64,000 nucleotides of DNA from the NCBI RefSeq assembly GCF_000430725.1, contig NZ_AUMO01000038.1:1-64000 (forward strand), read 5' to 3'. The notes beneath the pieces were generated by a model that worked only from the letters and a program-made list of their open reading frames with translations, had not been told where the DNA came from and made no database searches. Made by a program: the position numbers and the translations under genes. Of the stretch, positions 7,338 to 16,106 are shown one piece after another. Source of the stretch: Azohydromonas australica DSM 1124. GTDB taxonomy: Bacteria; Pseudomonadota; Gammaproteobacteria; Burkholderiales; Burkholderiaceae_C. Numbering within the stretch: the first letter of the stretch is position 1; each line of letters starts with the position of its first letter.

Positions 7338-9541
7338 ATATCCGCACACGCCTTCTGGTGCTTGTTCTTGCCCTATGGCTGCCAGCCGTTCTGGGCTTGA
7401 GCCTGCTGGCGCGCTTCACCTACCTCAAGGAGATCACGGCTGCACAGGAACAGGTTCAGCATCTGAGCGACACGCTCGTCCTGGCGGTTGAGCGGGAGGT
7501 GGACAAGCGGGCCGTGATGGCGCGGACGCTGGCGGCTTCGTTCGCTGTCCGGGACGGCGACTTGCAGCGTTTCCATCAGGAGGCGGCCCAGGCAACCCGC
7601 GATGGTGAAAGCTGGGCCTTCCTGGTGGACAGGACCCTGCAGCTGGCCAATACGCTGCGTCCCTACGATCCGGCAGCACCGGTGCCGCGCGTGCCGGCTG
7701 CGCCGTTCATCACCGGCGACCCCGAGCTTTTCTTCACGCCGCGTGGCCCGGTGCTGCAAAAGCCCGTGCTGGCCCTGTTCGCGCCGGAATCGAACGTCCA
7801 TCCCGCTCGCTACAACATTGGCGTTTCGTTTTTCCCCTCGACCATCCAAGCCGTCGTGGACGCGGTACAGCTGCCCGAAGGAAGCGTCGCTGCGGTGATC
7901 GACCGCGACCAGATCGTCATTGCGCGCAGCCGTAACGCCGAGAAATGGGTGGGTCTCCAGGCCACCGGTGACCTCAAGAGACGCGCCCAGGCCGGCCAGA
8001 CAGGGTTCGCGCAGTCCGTGACGCTCGATGGCGTTCCCTCGCTCACCTACCTCACCAAGCCCAACCGTTTCCACACCTCCGTGGTCATTGCCCTGCCCCA
8101 GGCCGCGCTGACGGCGGCGGCGCGGCGCCTGACACTGCAGGCGTTCGCCGTCTCCGGCGTACTGCTCGCCATCGGCCTTGGCTTGGCCTGGTATGCGTCC
8201 CGGGGAATCAGCGGCCCCCTGCTGGCGCTGCGCCGGTCCGCGCTGCAACTGGGAGAGGAAGACGTGCCGCCGAGGCTGCGTACCGGGCTATCGGAAGCGG
8301 ACGAGGTTAGCGTGGCGCTCCACGAGGCCGGGGGGCGAATACGGGAGGCCACCCGGACGCTGGAGCAGCGCGTGGCCGAGGCCGTGCAGCAGGCTCAAGA
8401 GGCGCAGTCAAGACTGCTCACGGCACAGAAGCATGAGGCCCTCGGGAGGCTGACCGGCGGCATTGCGCACGACTTCAACAACCTGCTGCAGACCATCAGC
8501 ACGGCGCATCACGTGCTGGACCGGGTCGTGGCGGAAGGCCCGCAACGCCGTGTCCTGGACGCTGCCATGCGGGCGACGTCCAAGGCAGCGGACCTCATCC
8601 GCCAGATGCAGGCTTTCGGGCGCAGCCCGCCTTTGCATGCGCGGCCCGTACGGCTCGACGACGTGGTGCTCAAGAGCCAGGAGCTCACCAGCAAGGCGGT
8701 GGGCGAGCGCATCGAGCTGAGCGCGTCCATCGCTCCCGATCTGCCGGCGCTGTTCGTCGATCCGACGCAACTGGAGCTGGCGCTGCTCAACCTCGTCTTC
8801 AACGCTCGGGACGCCATGCCCGATGGCGGCAAAGTGCTGATCGAGGGGCGCCTGGCCCGTTCCGATGAAACGGCGAGCCTGGGAGAAGGCTCCTTCGTTT
8901 GCCTGGAAGTGACGGACAACGGCCCCGGCATGGACGCCGACACTCTCGGCAAGGCTTTCGAGCCCTACTTCACCACCAAGCCGATCGGTTCAGGCAGCGG
9001 CATCGGACTGTCCCAGGTTCTCGCCTTCGCACGGCAATCGGGTGGGCAGGCGCGGCTCCGGAGCAGTCTCGGATCGGGTACCTGCGCCAGCCTGTACCTG
9101 CCCACGTCTGATCTTGCGGTCGATACCGCGGACCAGGCGCCGGCCAGCCAGCCTCTGTCCAGGACATTGCGCATCTTGATGGTGGAGGATGACCTGCTCG
9201 TGGCAACGGTGGTCAAGCCGGCGCTCGAAGCGCTGGGTCACCATGTGACGCTGTGCAAGACGGCGGATGACGCCGTGCTGGCGCTGTCAGCGGATCAGCC
9301 GTTCGATGTCCTGTTCACCGACGTCGTCATGCCCGGCACGATGACCGGCATTGATCTGGTCGACTGGTGCGGCGTACACAGGCCGACGCTCCCTTCGGTC
9401 GTTGCCTCGGGATACACGACCCAGCGGGCGAGCCGACCGCTGCAGGTATTGCGCAAGCCGTATGGCGTCAGCGAGCTCCTCAACGCGCTTGAGCAGGCGA
9501 TCAAACACGCGTCGGACCGAACCGGCAAACAGGCTGCATAG
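7334..9541 (+). CDS. Hybrid sensor histidine kinase with C-terminal receiver
   Basis: A 735-residue membrane hybrid kinase read from a TTG start that yields an ideal N-terminal membrane helix (MNIRTRLLVLVLALWLPAVL). A periplasmic sensing region (about 30-270, Cache-like by length) is followed by a second helix near FAVSGVLLAIGLGLAWYA, a coiled coil, the HisKA box with His379 in GGIAHDFNNLLQ, the HATPase N-box LNLVFNARDAMPDGG and G-box TDNGPGMD, then a receiver domain with acidic ILMVEDD and phosphoacceptor Asp663 in LFTDVVMPG. No output domain is present and no partner regulator is adjacent, so it is an orphan. The kinase at 45171-48053 has a similar catalytic core. Confidence 0.9.
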   Translation: MNIRTRLLVLVLALWLPAVLGLSLLARFTYLKEITAAQEQVQHLSDTLVLAVEREVDKRAVMARTLAASFAVRDGDLQRFHQEAAQATRDGESWAFLVDRTLQLANTLRPYDPAAPVPRVPAAPFITGDPELFFTPRGPVLQKPVLALFAPESNVHPARYNIGVSFFPSTIQAVVDAVQLPEGSVAAVIDRDQIVIARSRNAEKWVGLQATGDLKRRAQAGQTGFAQSVTLDGVPSLTYLTKPNRFHTSVVIALPQAALTAAARRLTLQAFAVSGVLLAIGLGLAWYASRGISGPLLALRRSALQLGEEDVPPRLRTGLSEADEVSVALHEAGGRIREATRTLEQRVAEAVQQAQEAQSRLLTAQKHEALGRLTGGIAHDFNNLLQTISTAHHVLDRVVAEGPQRRVLDAAMRATSKAADLIRQMQAFGRSPPLHARPVRLDDVVLKSQELTSKAVGERIELSASIAPDLPALFVDPTQLELALLNLVFNARDAMPDGGKVLIEGRLARSDETASLGEGSFVCLEVTDNGPGMDADTLGKAFEPYFTTKPIGSGSGIGLSQVLAFARQSGGQARLRSSLGSGTCASLYLPTSDLAVDTADQAPASQPLSRTLRILMVEDDLLVATVVKPALEALGHHVTLCKTADDAVLALSADQPFDVLFTDVVMPGTMTGIDLVDWCGVHRPTLPSVVASGYTTQRASRPLQVLRKPYGVSELLNALEQAIKHASDRTGKQAA

Positions 9542-9610
9542 GGTGGCGAAGCAACCCCGGATACGCGCCCGCCCAGCCAGCAGCGGCGAAGGCGGGCACA
9601 AGTTCGAAAC

Positions 9611-10315
9611 CTATGCCCGCTTGGGAATGTCCAGCCCCCGCGCCACCGCGGGCCTCTCCACGAAGCTCTGCAGGACGCGCGTGACCTCAGGGAAGCGCTC
9701 GATCTCGACCAGTTCGCCCGCGCCGTAGAAGCCGACCAGGTTGCGCACCCAGGGGAAGGTTGCGATGTCCACCACCGAGTACTCGTCGCCCATGATCCAC
9801 TGCCGCCCGCTCAGGCGCTGGTCGAGCACGCCGAGCAGCCGCTTCGATTCAGCAATGTAGCGGTCGCGCGGGCGCTTGTCCTCGATGTCCTTCCCGGCGA
9901 ACTTGTGGAAGAAGCCCAGCTGGCCGAACATCGGTCCGACGCCGCTCATCTGGAACATCAGCCACTGGATCGCCTCGTAGCGGGCGGCGGGATCCTTGGG
10001 CATCAGGGTGCCGGCCTTGTCCGCGAGGTACAGCAGGATGGCGCCGGATTCGAACAGGGCCAGCGGCTCGCCATTCGGCCCGTGGGGATCGATGATGGCC
10101 GGGATCTTGTTGTTCGGGTTCAGCGCCAGGAACTCGGGCGCGAGCTGCTCCTGCTTGTCGAAGCTGACCAGGTGCGGCTCGTAGGGCAGGCCCGTCTCTT
10201 CCAGCATGATCGAGACCTTCACCCCGTTGGGCGTGGGCAGCGAATAGAGCTGGATGTGGTCAGGAAACTTCGGGGGGCGCTGCCGGGCGATCGGGAAGCT
10301 GGACAGGTCGGTCAT
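9611..10315 (-). CDS. Glutathione S-transferase (YfcG/Ure2-like)
   Basis: A 234-residue cytosolic glutathione transferase or disulfide reductase of the Nu/YfcG type. The thioredoxin-like N-domain has IQLYSLPTPNGVKVSIMLEE, the cis-Pro motif NKIPAI and the glutathione-gripping ESGAILLYLA. The helical C-domain holds YSVVDIATFPWV, the usual capping box. Start ATG 10315 is chosen because the family begins close to this point; the open frame extends a further 71 codons upstream through low-complexity sequence that is not protein-like. It follows hppD on the same strand at a distance of 121 bases with a hairpin in between, so it may have its own promoter. Confidence 0.9.
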   Translation of the reverse strand: MTDLSSFPIARQRPPKFPDHIQLYSLPTPNGVKVSIMLEETGLPYEPHLVSFDKQEQLAPEFLALNPNNKIPAIIDPHGPNGEPLALFESGAILLYLADKAGTLMPKDPAARYEAIQWLMFQMSGVGPMFGQLGFFHKFAGKDIEDKRPRDRYIAESKRLLGVLDQRLSGRQWIMGDEYSVVDIATFPWVRNLVGFYGAGELVEIERFPEVTRVLQSFVERPAVARGLDIPKRA

Positions 10316-10397
10316 GGCGTGCTGGCACAGGGAGTGAACGATGACGCCGGAATGTCGCATGAAAGCGAAAGGCGTCCGTCTTCCAGTGCCGTGCGGA

Positions 10398-10417
10398 CGG
10401 CCGCGACGCCGCGGCCG
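10398..10417 (-). terminator. GC-rich hairpin downstream of hppD
   Basis: Perfect 8-base arms CGGCCGCG (10398-10405) and CGCGGCCG (10410-10417) surround a 4-base loop just beyond the hppD stop. There is no T-run, so terminator function is only suggested by position and stability. Confidence 0.4.
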
Positions 10418-10436
10418 TGGCCCGGCGCCAGGCTCG

Positions 10437-11516
10437 TCAGCTCTCGACGTCGAGCACGCCGCGGCGGATCTGGTCGCGCTCCATGGACTGGAACAGCGCC
10501 TTGAAATTGCCCTCGCCGAAGCCGTCATCGCCCTTGCGCTGGATGAACTCGAAGAACACCGGCCCGAACAGCGCCTGCGAGAAGATCTGCAGCAGCAGCC
10601 GCTTCTCGCCGCCCTGCGTGTTGCCGTCGAGCAGGATGCCGCGCGCCTTCAGCTCCTCGACCGGCTGGCCGTGGCCGGGCAGGCGCTCCTGCAGCATCTC
10701 GTAGTAGATGTCGTTGGGCGCGGTCATCACTGGAATGCCCGCCATCTGCAGCTTGTCCACGGACTCGAAGATGTCGTCGGTGAGCAGCGCCACGTGCTGG
10801 ATGCCCTCGCCGTTGAACTGCATCAGGAACTCCTCGATCTGCCCCGAGCCCTGCTTGGATTCCTCGTTCAGCGGGATGCGGATCTGGCCGTCCGGCGCCG
10901 TCATGGCTTTCGAGGTCAGGCCCGTGTACTCGCCCTGGATGTCGAAGTAGCGGATCTCGCGGAAGTTGAAGAGCTTCTCGTAGAACGAGGCCCAGTACGC
11001 CATGCGCCCGCGGTACACGTTGTGCGTGAGGTGGTCGATCACCTTGAAGCCATGGCCCACCGGGCGGCGCTCCACGCCCTCGACGAACTCGAAGTCGATG
11101 TCGTAGATGCTCTTGCCGTCCTCGAAGCGGTCGATCAGGTACAGCGGCGCGCCGCCGATGCCCTTGATGGCCGGCAGCCGCAGCTCCATCGGGCCGGTCG
11201 GGATGTCCACCGGCTGCGCGCCCTGCTCCAGCGCCATGGCATAGGCCTTGTGCGAGTCCTTCACGCGGAATGCGAGGCCGCAAGCCGAGGGCCCGTGCTC
11301 GGCGGCGAAGTAGGCCGCCACGCTCTTGGGCTCGTTGTTGACGATGAAGTTGATGTCGCCCTGCCGGAAGAGCAGGACGTTCTTCGAACGGTGCTTGGCG
11401 ACGAGGGTGAAACCCATCTTCTCGAAGACCGCTTCCAGTAGGCCCGGCGTGGGCGAGGCGAACTCGACGAACTCGAAGCCCATCAGGCCCATGGGATTGT
11501 CAAAAAGGTCGGCCAT
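10437..11516 (-). CDS. hppD: 4-hydroxyphenylpyruvate dioxygenase
   Basis: A 359-residue non-haem iron dioxygenase that converts 4-hydroxyphenylpyruvate to homogentisate in tyrosine and phenylalanine degradation. The two-domain vicinal-oxygen-chelate fold is evident, and the three iron ligands can be read: His in [12 protein letters not shown], His in [11 protein letters not shown], and Glu in [20 protein letters not shown] near the C-terminus. Length and termini match the bacterial family. No homogentisate dioxygenase (hmgA) or fumarylacetoacetase partner is adjacent; the FAH-family gene at 13152 belongs to another operon. The upstream 200 bases contain no gene and should hold the promoter. 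Confidence 0.96.
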   Translation of the reverse strand: MADLFDNPMGLMGFEFVEFASPTPGLLEAVFEKMGFTLVAKHRSKNVLLFRQGDINFIVNNEPKSVAAYFAAEHGPSACGLAFRVKDSHKAYAMALEQGAQPVDIPTGPMELRLPAIKGIGGAPLYLIDRFEDGKSIYDIDFEFVEGVERRPVGHGFKVIDHLTHNVYRGRMAYWASFYEKLFNFREIRYFDIQGEYTGLTSKAMTAPDGQIRIPLNEESKQGSGQIEEFLMQFNGEGIQHVALLTDDIFESVDKLQMAGIPVMTAPNDIYYEMLQERLPGHGQPVEELKARGILLDGNTQGGEKRLLLQIFSQALFGPVFFEFIQRKGDDGFGEGNFKALFQSMERDQIRRGVLDVES

Positions 11517-11713
11517 GTCGATCTCCAGAAATGCTTGTGGTGCGGGGGGTCAGGCAGTCAGGGTGCACATGACGTCGGTATGTCGCTGGCCCGTGGCACA
11601 GGCCACCAGGATGCAGCCGCACTCGACAGATGGGGGCACGGGCCGTGCCAGGAGCTGCAGCCCGTCGCGCAGGACGAGCTGCGGGCGCCGGGATGCGGAA
11701 ACAGCCTGGACGC

Positions 11714-11944
11714 TCATTTCATCGTGATGTGGGCCTTCTTGACGATCCTGGCGTAGCGCTCCTGCTCGCTGCAGGAGCCCTGCGCTGAGGCCTTGGGCGT
11801 CATGGGGTTCAGGATCGTGCCCTGCTACTCCATGGCCTGCTTCACCTCCGGGGTGTTGGCCGCAGTGGCGAAGGCGCTGTAGAGGTGCTTGGTGTGGTCC
11901 GCCGGCAGCCTGGCCGGGCCCGCCAGCGCGCACGTCAGGCTCAT
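11714..11944 (-). pseudogene. Remnant of a Bug/TctC-family solute receptor
   Basis: Read on the minus strand from 11944 this stretch encodes the C-terminal end typical of Bug receptors: LPADHTKHLYSAFATAANTP, EVKQAME, an in-frame TAG stop, then QGTILNPMTPKA and a closing ERYARIVKKAHITMK before a TGA. The pattern (end of the last helix pair, substrate-closing strand and R/K-rich terminal helix) matches the intact Bug proteins at 19412 and 60375. The N-terminal two thirds are missing and the internal stop would prevent expression, so this is a decayed gene fragment between hppD and the LysR regulator. Confidence 0.7.
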
Positions 11945-11993
11945 GGGGCACCTCGGGTTGCGAAGGTCGCCACGGGGAACGCCCCGCGGCGCT

Positions 11994-12992
11994 TCAGCGG
12001 GCGCCGGTCCCGGTCGCGCGTCGCGGGCGGGCCGCGCCCGCGGGCGTGGACAGCCGCTGGTCGACCGCGGAATCCGCCGAAGGCTCGGTCAGCTGGTTGC
12101 CCCAGGACTCGACCAGCTGCTGCACGCTCTCGGCCACCGTTCGGGAGGCGGGGGAAAGTTTTCCCTGCCTGGGAAAACCCAGCGTCACGTGGCGCACCAG
12201 GTCCGGCTTCACGAGCCGGCTGGCCTGCAGCTGCCCGCGCTCCAGCTCGGCCTTCAGGGAATACGGCCCAAGCACCGAGTACAGCCCGGGCGTGTGGATC
12301 ACCAGCTCCTTCTGCACGGTCAGGGAGTCGGCTTCCATCACGGCATCGAGCTTGAAGCCCAGGCTGCGCGCCGTCTCGTCCAGGGCGTGGCGCCAGTGGC
12401 CGGGGCGGCGGGGCAGCACCAGCTGCAGGCCGGCCAGCTTCGCGAAGTCCACCGTGGGCTCGTTGGTGAGCGCGTCGCCCGGGGCCGACACCACGTAGGT
12501 GTGCGCCACGCACAGCAGCTTCTCCTCGCGCCCGCTCGGCCGCTGGAAGCGGAACAGGACGGCCAGGTCCACGCTGCCGCTGTCCAGCATCGCGTCCAGT
12601 TCGGTGCCCTGCGCCTCGATGACGTTGAGCCGGATGCCGGGGTGCTCCATGCGCAGCCGCTGGAACAGCCGCGTCATGAGCGGGTGCGCCGCCGCCGGGA
12701 CGATGCCCAGCTTCACCTCGCCGACGACCTTGCCGGCGTCGGCACGCAGCTCGTCCATCAGCTGCTCGGTGTCCTGCAGCCAGCGGCGCAGGCGCTGGGC
12801 GGTGTACTCGCCCACCTCCGTCAAGGTCACGCCACGGCCGGTGCGCCGGAACAGCGGGCTGCCGCACTGCGCCTCGAAGTCGCTGACCTGGCGGCTGATG
12901 TGCGACTGCACCGTCTGCCGACGTGCGGCCACCTTGCTGATGCTGCCGGCCTCGGCCACCTCCAGGAACAGCTTGACGCTGGCCAGGTTCAT
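11994..12992 (-). CDS. LysR-family transcriptional regulator
   Basis: A 332-residue LysR regulator. The N-terminal winged helix-turn-helix reads MNLASVKLFLEVAEAGSISK followed by AARRQTVQSHISRQVSDFE; the rest is the co-inducer-binding domain (GIVPAAAHPLMTRLFQRL, LPRRPGHW). A 30-residue Ala/Arg/Pro-rich tail follows the domain. It is divergent from the FAH/hydantoinase/CobW operon starting at 13152, the usual arrangement for a regulator of the neighbouring catabolic genes. The 159-base gap between them is the expected place for its operator. The inducer is unknown but is probably the substrate or an intermediate of that operon. Confidence 0.92.
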   Translation of the reverse strand: MNLASVKLFLEVAEAGSISKVAARRQTVQSHISRQVSDFEAQCGSPLFRRTGRGVTLTEVGEYTAQRLRRWLQDTEQLMDELRADAGKVVGEVKLGIVPAAAHPLMTRLFQRLRMEHPGIRLNVIEAQGTELDAMLDSGSVDLAVLFRFQRPSGREEKLLCVAHTYVVSAPGDALTNEPTVDFAKLAGLQLVLPRRPGHWRHALDETARSLGFKLDAVMEADSLTVQKELVIHTPGLYSVLGPYSLKAELERGQLQASRLVKPDLVRHVTLGFPRQGKLSPASRTVAESVQQLVESWGNQLTEPSADSAVDQRLSTPAGAARPRRATGTGAR

Positions 12993-13151
12993 GGTTTCCC
13001 CCTACGACTCATGCCAAATGAGGCAAGTCTGAATCCTCTGAATTCTATCTAGGCGGAATTCTGGCCCGTTTCTACAGTGCCCTCCATTCGCTGCCGCGCC
13101 TCCTGATGTCCCTGGCGCGGCGTCCACAGCGGTCCACAAGAGGAGCCTCTT
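12993..13151. promoter_or_regulatory. Divergent LysR / catabolic-operon control region
   Basis: The 159-base gap carries an AT-richer patch (about 13010-13065) with repeated GAATTCT-like words (around 13038 and 13056) and TTTCTACAG near 13069. It must contain the promoters of both directions; the exact LysR box could not be assigned. AGGAG near 13140-13144 serves the TTG start at 13152. Confidence 0.5.
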
Positions 13152-14003
13152 TTGAAACTCGCCAGCTTCAGCCACCAGGGTCGCGCCGCCTACGGCGTCG
13201 TGCAGCCCGACCACTGCCTCGTGCCGCCCGCCGAGTTCCTGGGCCGCTTTCCGGACCTGGCGTCCGTGCTGCGCGCCGGCGCGCTGGCCGAGCTCGAAGC
13301 CGCGGTGCGCGACGGCGGCACCCCGGTGCCGCTCGGCGCCGTGCAGGCGCTGCCGGTGATCCCGGCGCCCGGCAAGATCTTCTGCGTGGGGCTGAACTAC
13401 AAGACCCACGTCGCCGAGATGAAGCGCGCCGATGCGGAGTACCCGGCCATCTTCGTGCGCTTTGCCGACAGCCTGATCGCCGCGGGCGACACGCTGCTGC
13501 GCCCGGCCTTCTCCGAGCGCTTCGACTACGAGGGCGAGCTGGCCATCGTTATCGGCAAGGGCGGCCGCCACATCGCGCAGGCCGACGCCTTCGACCACAT
13601 CGCCGGCTACGCCTGCTTCAACGATGGGTCAGTGCGCGACTGGCAGCGCCACACCCACCAGTGGACGCCGGGCAAGAACTTCCCCGGCACCGGCGCCTTC
13701 GGCCCGTACCTGGTCACGGCCGACGAGGTGGGCGACGTCAATGCGCTCACGCTGCAGACGCGCCTCAACGGCGACGTGGTGCAGCAGGCCTCGCTGTCGG
13801 ACCTGATCTTCACCATCCCGGTGGTCATCGAATACCTCTCGCGCTTCACGCCGCTGTCCCCCGGCGACGTGATCGCCACCGGCACGCCCGGCGGCGTGGG
13901 CGACAAGCGCAACCCGCCGCTCTACATGAAGGACGGCGACGTGGTCGAGGTCGAGATCACCGGCCTGGGCACCCTCCGCAACTCCGTCGGCACGGCGGCC
14001 TGA
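13152..14003 (+). CDS. Fumarylacetoacetate hydrolase (FAH) family protein
   Basis: A 283-residue member of the FAH superfamily, metal-dependent enzymes that hydrolyse, hydrate or decarboxylate 2-oxo acids (fumarylpyruvate hydrolase, ureidoglycolate lyase and similar). Core motifs are FCVGLNYKTHVAEM, the metal-binding FDYEGELAIVIGKGGRHI, and the catalytic NDGSVRDWQRHTHQWTPGKN, ending with GDVIATGTPGGVGDKRNPP. The TTG start is supported by AGGAG 7-8 bases upstream; no in-frame ATG lies closer to the family start. First gene of an operon with hydantoinase-type subunits. Its place suggests it acts on the ring-opened or carboxylated product, but the reaction is not determined. Confidence 0.88.
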   Translation: MKLASFSHQGRAAYGVVQPDHCLVPPAEFLGRFPDLASVLRAGALAELEAAVRDGGTPVPLGAVQALPVIPAPGKIFCVGLNYKTHVAEMKRADAEYPAIFVRFADSLIAAGDTLLRPAFSERFDYEGELAIVIGKGGRHIAQADAFDHIAGYACFNDGSVRDWQRHTHQWTPGKNFPGTGAFGPYLVTADEVGDVNALTLQTRLNGDVVQQASLSDLIFTIPVVIEYLSRFTPLSPGDVIATGTPGGVGDKRNPPLYMKDGDVVEVEITGLGTLRNSVGTAA

Positions 14004-14030
14004 CGCGCTGCACCCCACCCGGTCACCACC

Positions 14031-16106
14031 ATGGCAAACAAACCCCAACTGCGCATCGCCGTCGACATCGGCGGCACCTTCACCGACATGGCCGCCTTCG
14101 ACGAGGCCAGCGGCAAGCTGCTGTTCGGCAAGGCGCTGTCCACGCACGGCGAGCTGGTCAAGGGCATCCAGGCCACCATCGACAGCGCGAAGATCGACTG
14201 GCGCGACGGCCACCTGTTCCTGCACGGCTCGACCATCGCCATCAACACGCTGCTGGAGCGCAACGGCGCCAACACCGCGCTGCTGATCACCGAAGGCTTC
14301 CGCGACATCTACGAGATCGGCCGCGTCAACCGCCCCGACGCCTACAACCTGTTCTTCAACAAGCACACGCCGCTGGTGAAGCGCTCGTTGCGCTTCGAGG
14401 TGGCCGAGCGGCTGCGCGCCGACGGCAGCACGCACAAGTCGCTGGACGAAGGCGCCGTGCGCGAGCTGGCGCGCGAACTACGCGGCGAGGGCGTGGAGGC
14501 CGTGGCCGTGCTGCTGCTGCACTCCTACCGCAACCCGGCGCACGAGCAGCGGGTGAAGCAGATCCTCCAGGAGGAGATTCCCGGCGCCTTCGTGTGCGCC
14601 TCGCACGAGCTGTCGCAGGAGTACCGCGAGTTCGAGCGCGTCTCCACGGCGGTGGCCAACGCCTACGTCGGCCCGCGCGTGTCCGAGTACCTGGGCCAGC
14701 TGGAGACGCACCTGGGCAGCAAGGGCTTCGACGGCGACTTCTACATCGTGCAGTCCACCGGCGGGCTGTTCCCAGTGGAGCACGCCAAGGTCGGCTGCGT
14801 GCGCATGCTGGAGTCGGGCCCCGCGGCGGGCGTGATCGGCGCACAGGCCATCTGCGCGCAGCTGGGCATGGGCGACGCCATCGCCTTCGACATGGGCGGC
14901 ACCACGGCCAAGGCCGGCGTGATCAGCGAGGGCCGGCCGCTGACCACGGGGTCGGCGCTGATCGGCGGCTACGAGCGCGCGCTGCCGATCCAGATCCCGA
15001 TGATGGACATCCACGAGGTCGGCACCGGCGGCGGCTCCATCGCCCGCGTGGAAACCGGCAACGCGCTGCGCGTGGGCCCGCAGAGCGCGGGCTCCATCCC
15101 CGGGCCTGTGGCCTACGGCCGCGGCGGCACCGAGCCGACCGTGACCGACGCCAACCTGCTGCTGGGCCGCCTGGACGCGGACCACTTCCTGGGCGGCGAG
15201 CTGAAGCTGGACATGGACGGCTGCCAGAGGCAGATGCGCGAGCGCATCGCCAAGCCGCTGGGGCTGGACCCGACGGAAGCGGCCGACGGCATCCTGCGCA
15301 TCGCGGTGACGCAGATGTCGCACGCGGTGAAGGCCGTGACCACCGAGCGCGGCCTGGACGCCGGCAGCTTCACGATGGTGGTCTACGGCGGCGCCGGCCC
15401 GCTGCACGCCTCGGCCATCGCGCGCGAGATCGGCATCCGCAAGGTGCTCATCCCGTATGCACCGGGCTACTTCTCGGCCTACGGCATGCTGTTCTCGGAC
15501 CTGCGCTACGACTACGTGCGCTCGGTGTTCCGCAAGCTCAACGACGTCTCCTTCGAGGAGATCGAGGCGGCCTACAAGACGATGGAGGACGAAGGCCGCG
15601 CCGCGCTGGCGCAGTCCGGCGTCAAGCCCGATAGCGTCGTGATCGAGCGCGCCGCGGACATGCGCTACGTCGGCCAGGAGCACGCCGTCACGGTGGACTT
15701 GCCCATGGCCTTCTTCGAGAGCAAGGACCGCTCGGCCATCAAGCAGCAGTTCGACGAGCTGCACAAGGTGCGCTACGGCACCTCGGCACCCAAGGAGCCG
15801 GCCGACCTGGTGAGCCTGCGCGTCACGGTGCTGGGCACCATGAAGAAGCCGCCCAAGCACAGCGTCGAGGCCGGCACCGCCCAGCCGGAGAAGGCCGCGG
15901 TACGCGTGGTGAAACCGGTGTACTTCCGCCAGGGTGGCTGGGCCGACACGCCCGTCTACGTCCGCGACCACCTGCGCTCGGGCAACGTCATCGCCGGCCC
16001 GGCGCTGATCGAGGAACACGCCTCCACCACGGTCGTGCAGCCCGGCGACGAGCTGCGCGTGGATGAACTGGGCAACCTGCAAATCTCCATCGGGAGCGAC
16101 CGCTGA
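14031..16106 (+). CDS. Hydantoinase/oxoprolinase-type subunit A (HyuA-like)
   Basis: A 691-residue ATP-dependent HyuA-family protein, the group that includes N-methylhydantoinase A, 5-oxoprolinase N-half and acetone/acetophenone carboxylase beta-type subunits. The actin-like ATPase fold opens with IAVDIGGTFTDMAAFDE and has the phosphate-binding FDMGGTTAKAG, GTGGGSIA and VYGGAGPLHA motifs. The HGSTIAINTLLERNGA stretch is typical. It starts 27 bases after the FAH gene and its TGA overlaps the next ATG (ATGA). Hydrolase versus carboxylase activity cannot be told from sequence alone. Confidence 0.92.
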   Translation: MANKPQLRIAVDIGGTFTDMAAFDEASGKLLFGKALSTHGELVKGIQATIDSAKIDWRDGHLFLHGSTIAINTLLERNGANTALLITEGFRDIYEIGRVNRPDAYNLFFNKHTPLVKRSLRFEVAERLRADGSTHKSLDEGAVRELARELRGEGVEAVAVLLLHSYRNPAHEQRVKQILQEEIPGAFVCASHELSQEYREFERVSTAVANAYVGPRVSEYLGQLETHLGSKGFDGDFYIVQSTGGLFPVEHAKVGCVRMLESGPAAGVIGAQAICAQLGMGDAIAFDMGGTTAKAGVISEGRPLTTGSALIGGYERALPIQIPMMDIHEVGTGGGSIARVETGNALRVGPQSAGSIPGPVAYGRGGTEPTVTDANLLLGRLDADHFLGGELKLDMDGCQRQMRERIAKPLGLDPTEAADGILRIAVTQMSHAVKAVTTERGLDAGSFTMVVYGGAGPLHASAIAREIGIRKVLIPYAPGYFSAYGMLFSDLRYDYVRSVFRKLNDVSFEEIEAAYKTMEDEGRAALAQSGVKPDSVVIERAADMRYVGQEHAVTVDLPMAFFESKDRSAIKQQFDELHKVRYGTSAPKEPADLVSLRVTVLGTMKKPPKHSVEAGTAQPEKAAVRVVKPVYFRQGGWADTPVYVRDHLRSGNVIAGPALIEEHASTTVVQPGDELRVDELGNLQISIGSDR

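Noticed and set aside
13106..15634. Large plus-strand frame overlapping the FAH and HyuA genes
   Set aside because: Arg/Ala/Gly-rich low-complexity translation typical of an out-of-frame shadow; the true genes in other frames have clear motifs and ribosome sites.
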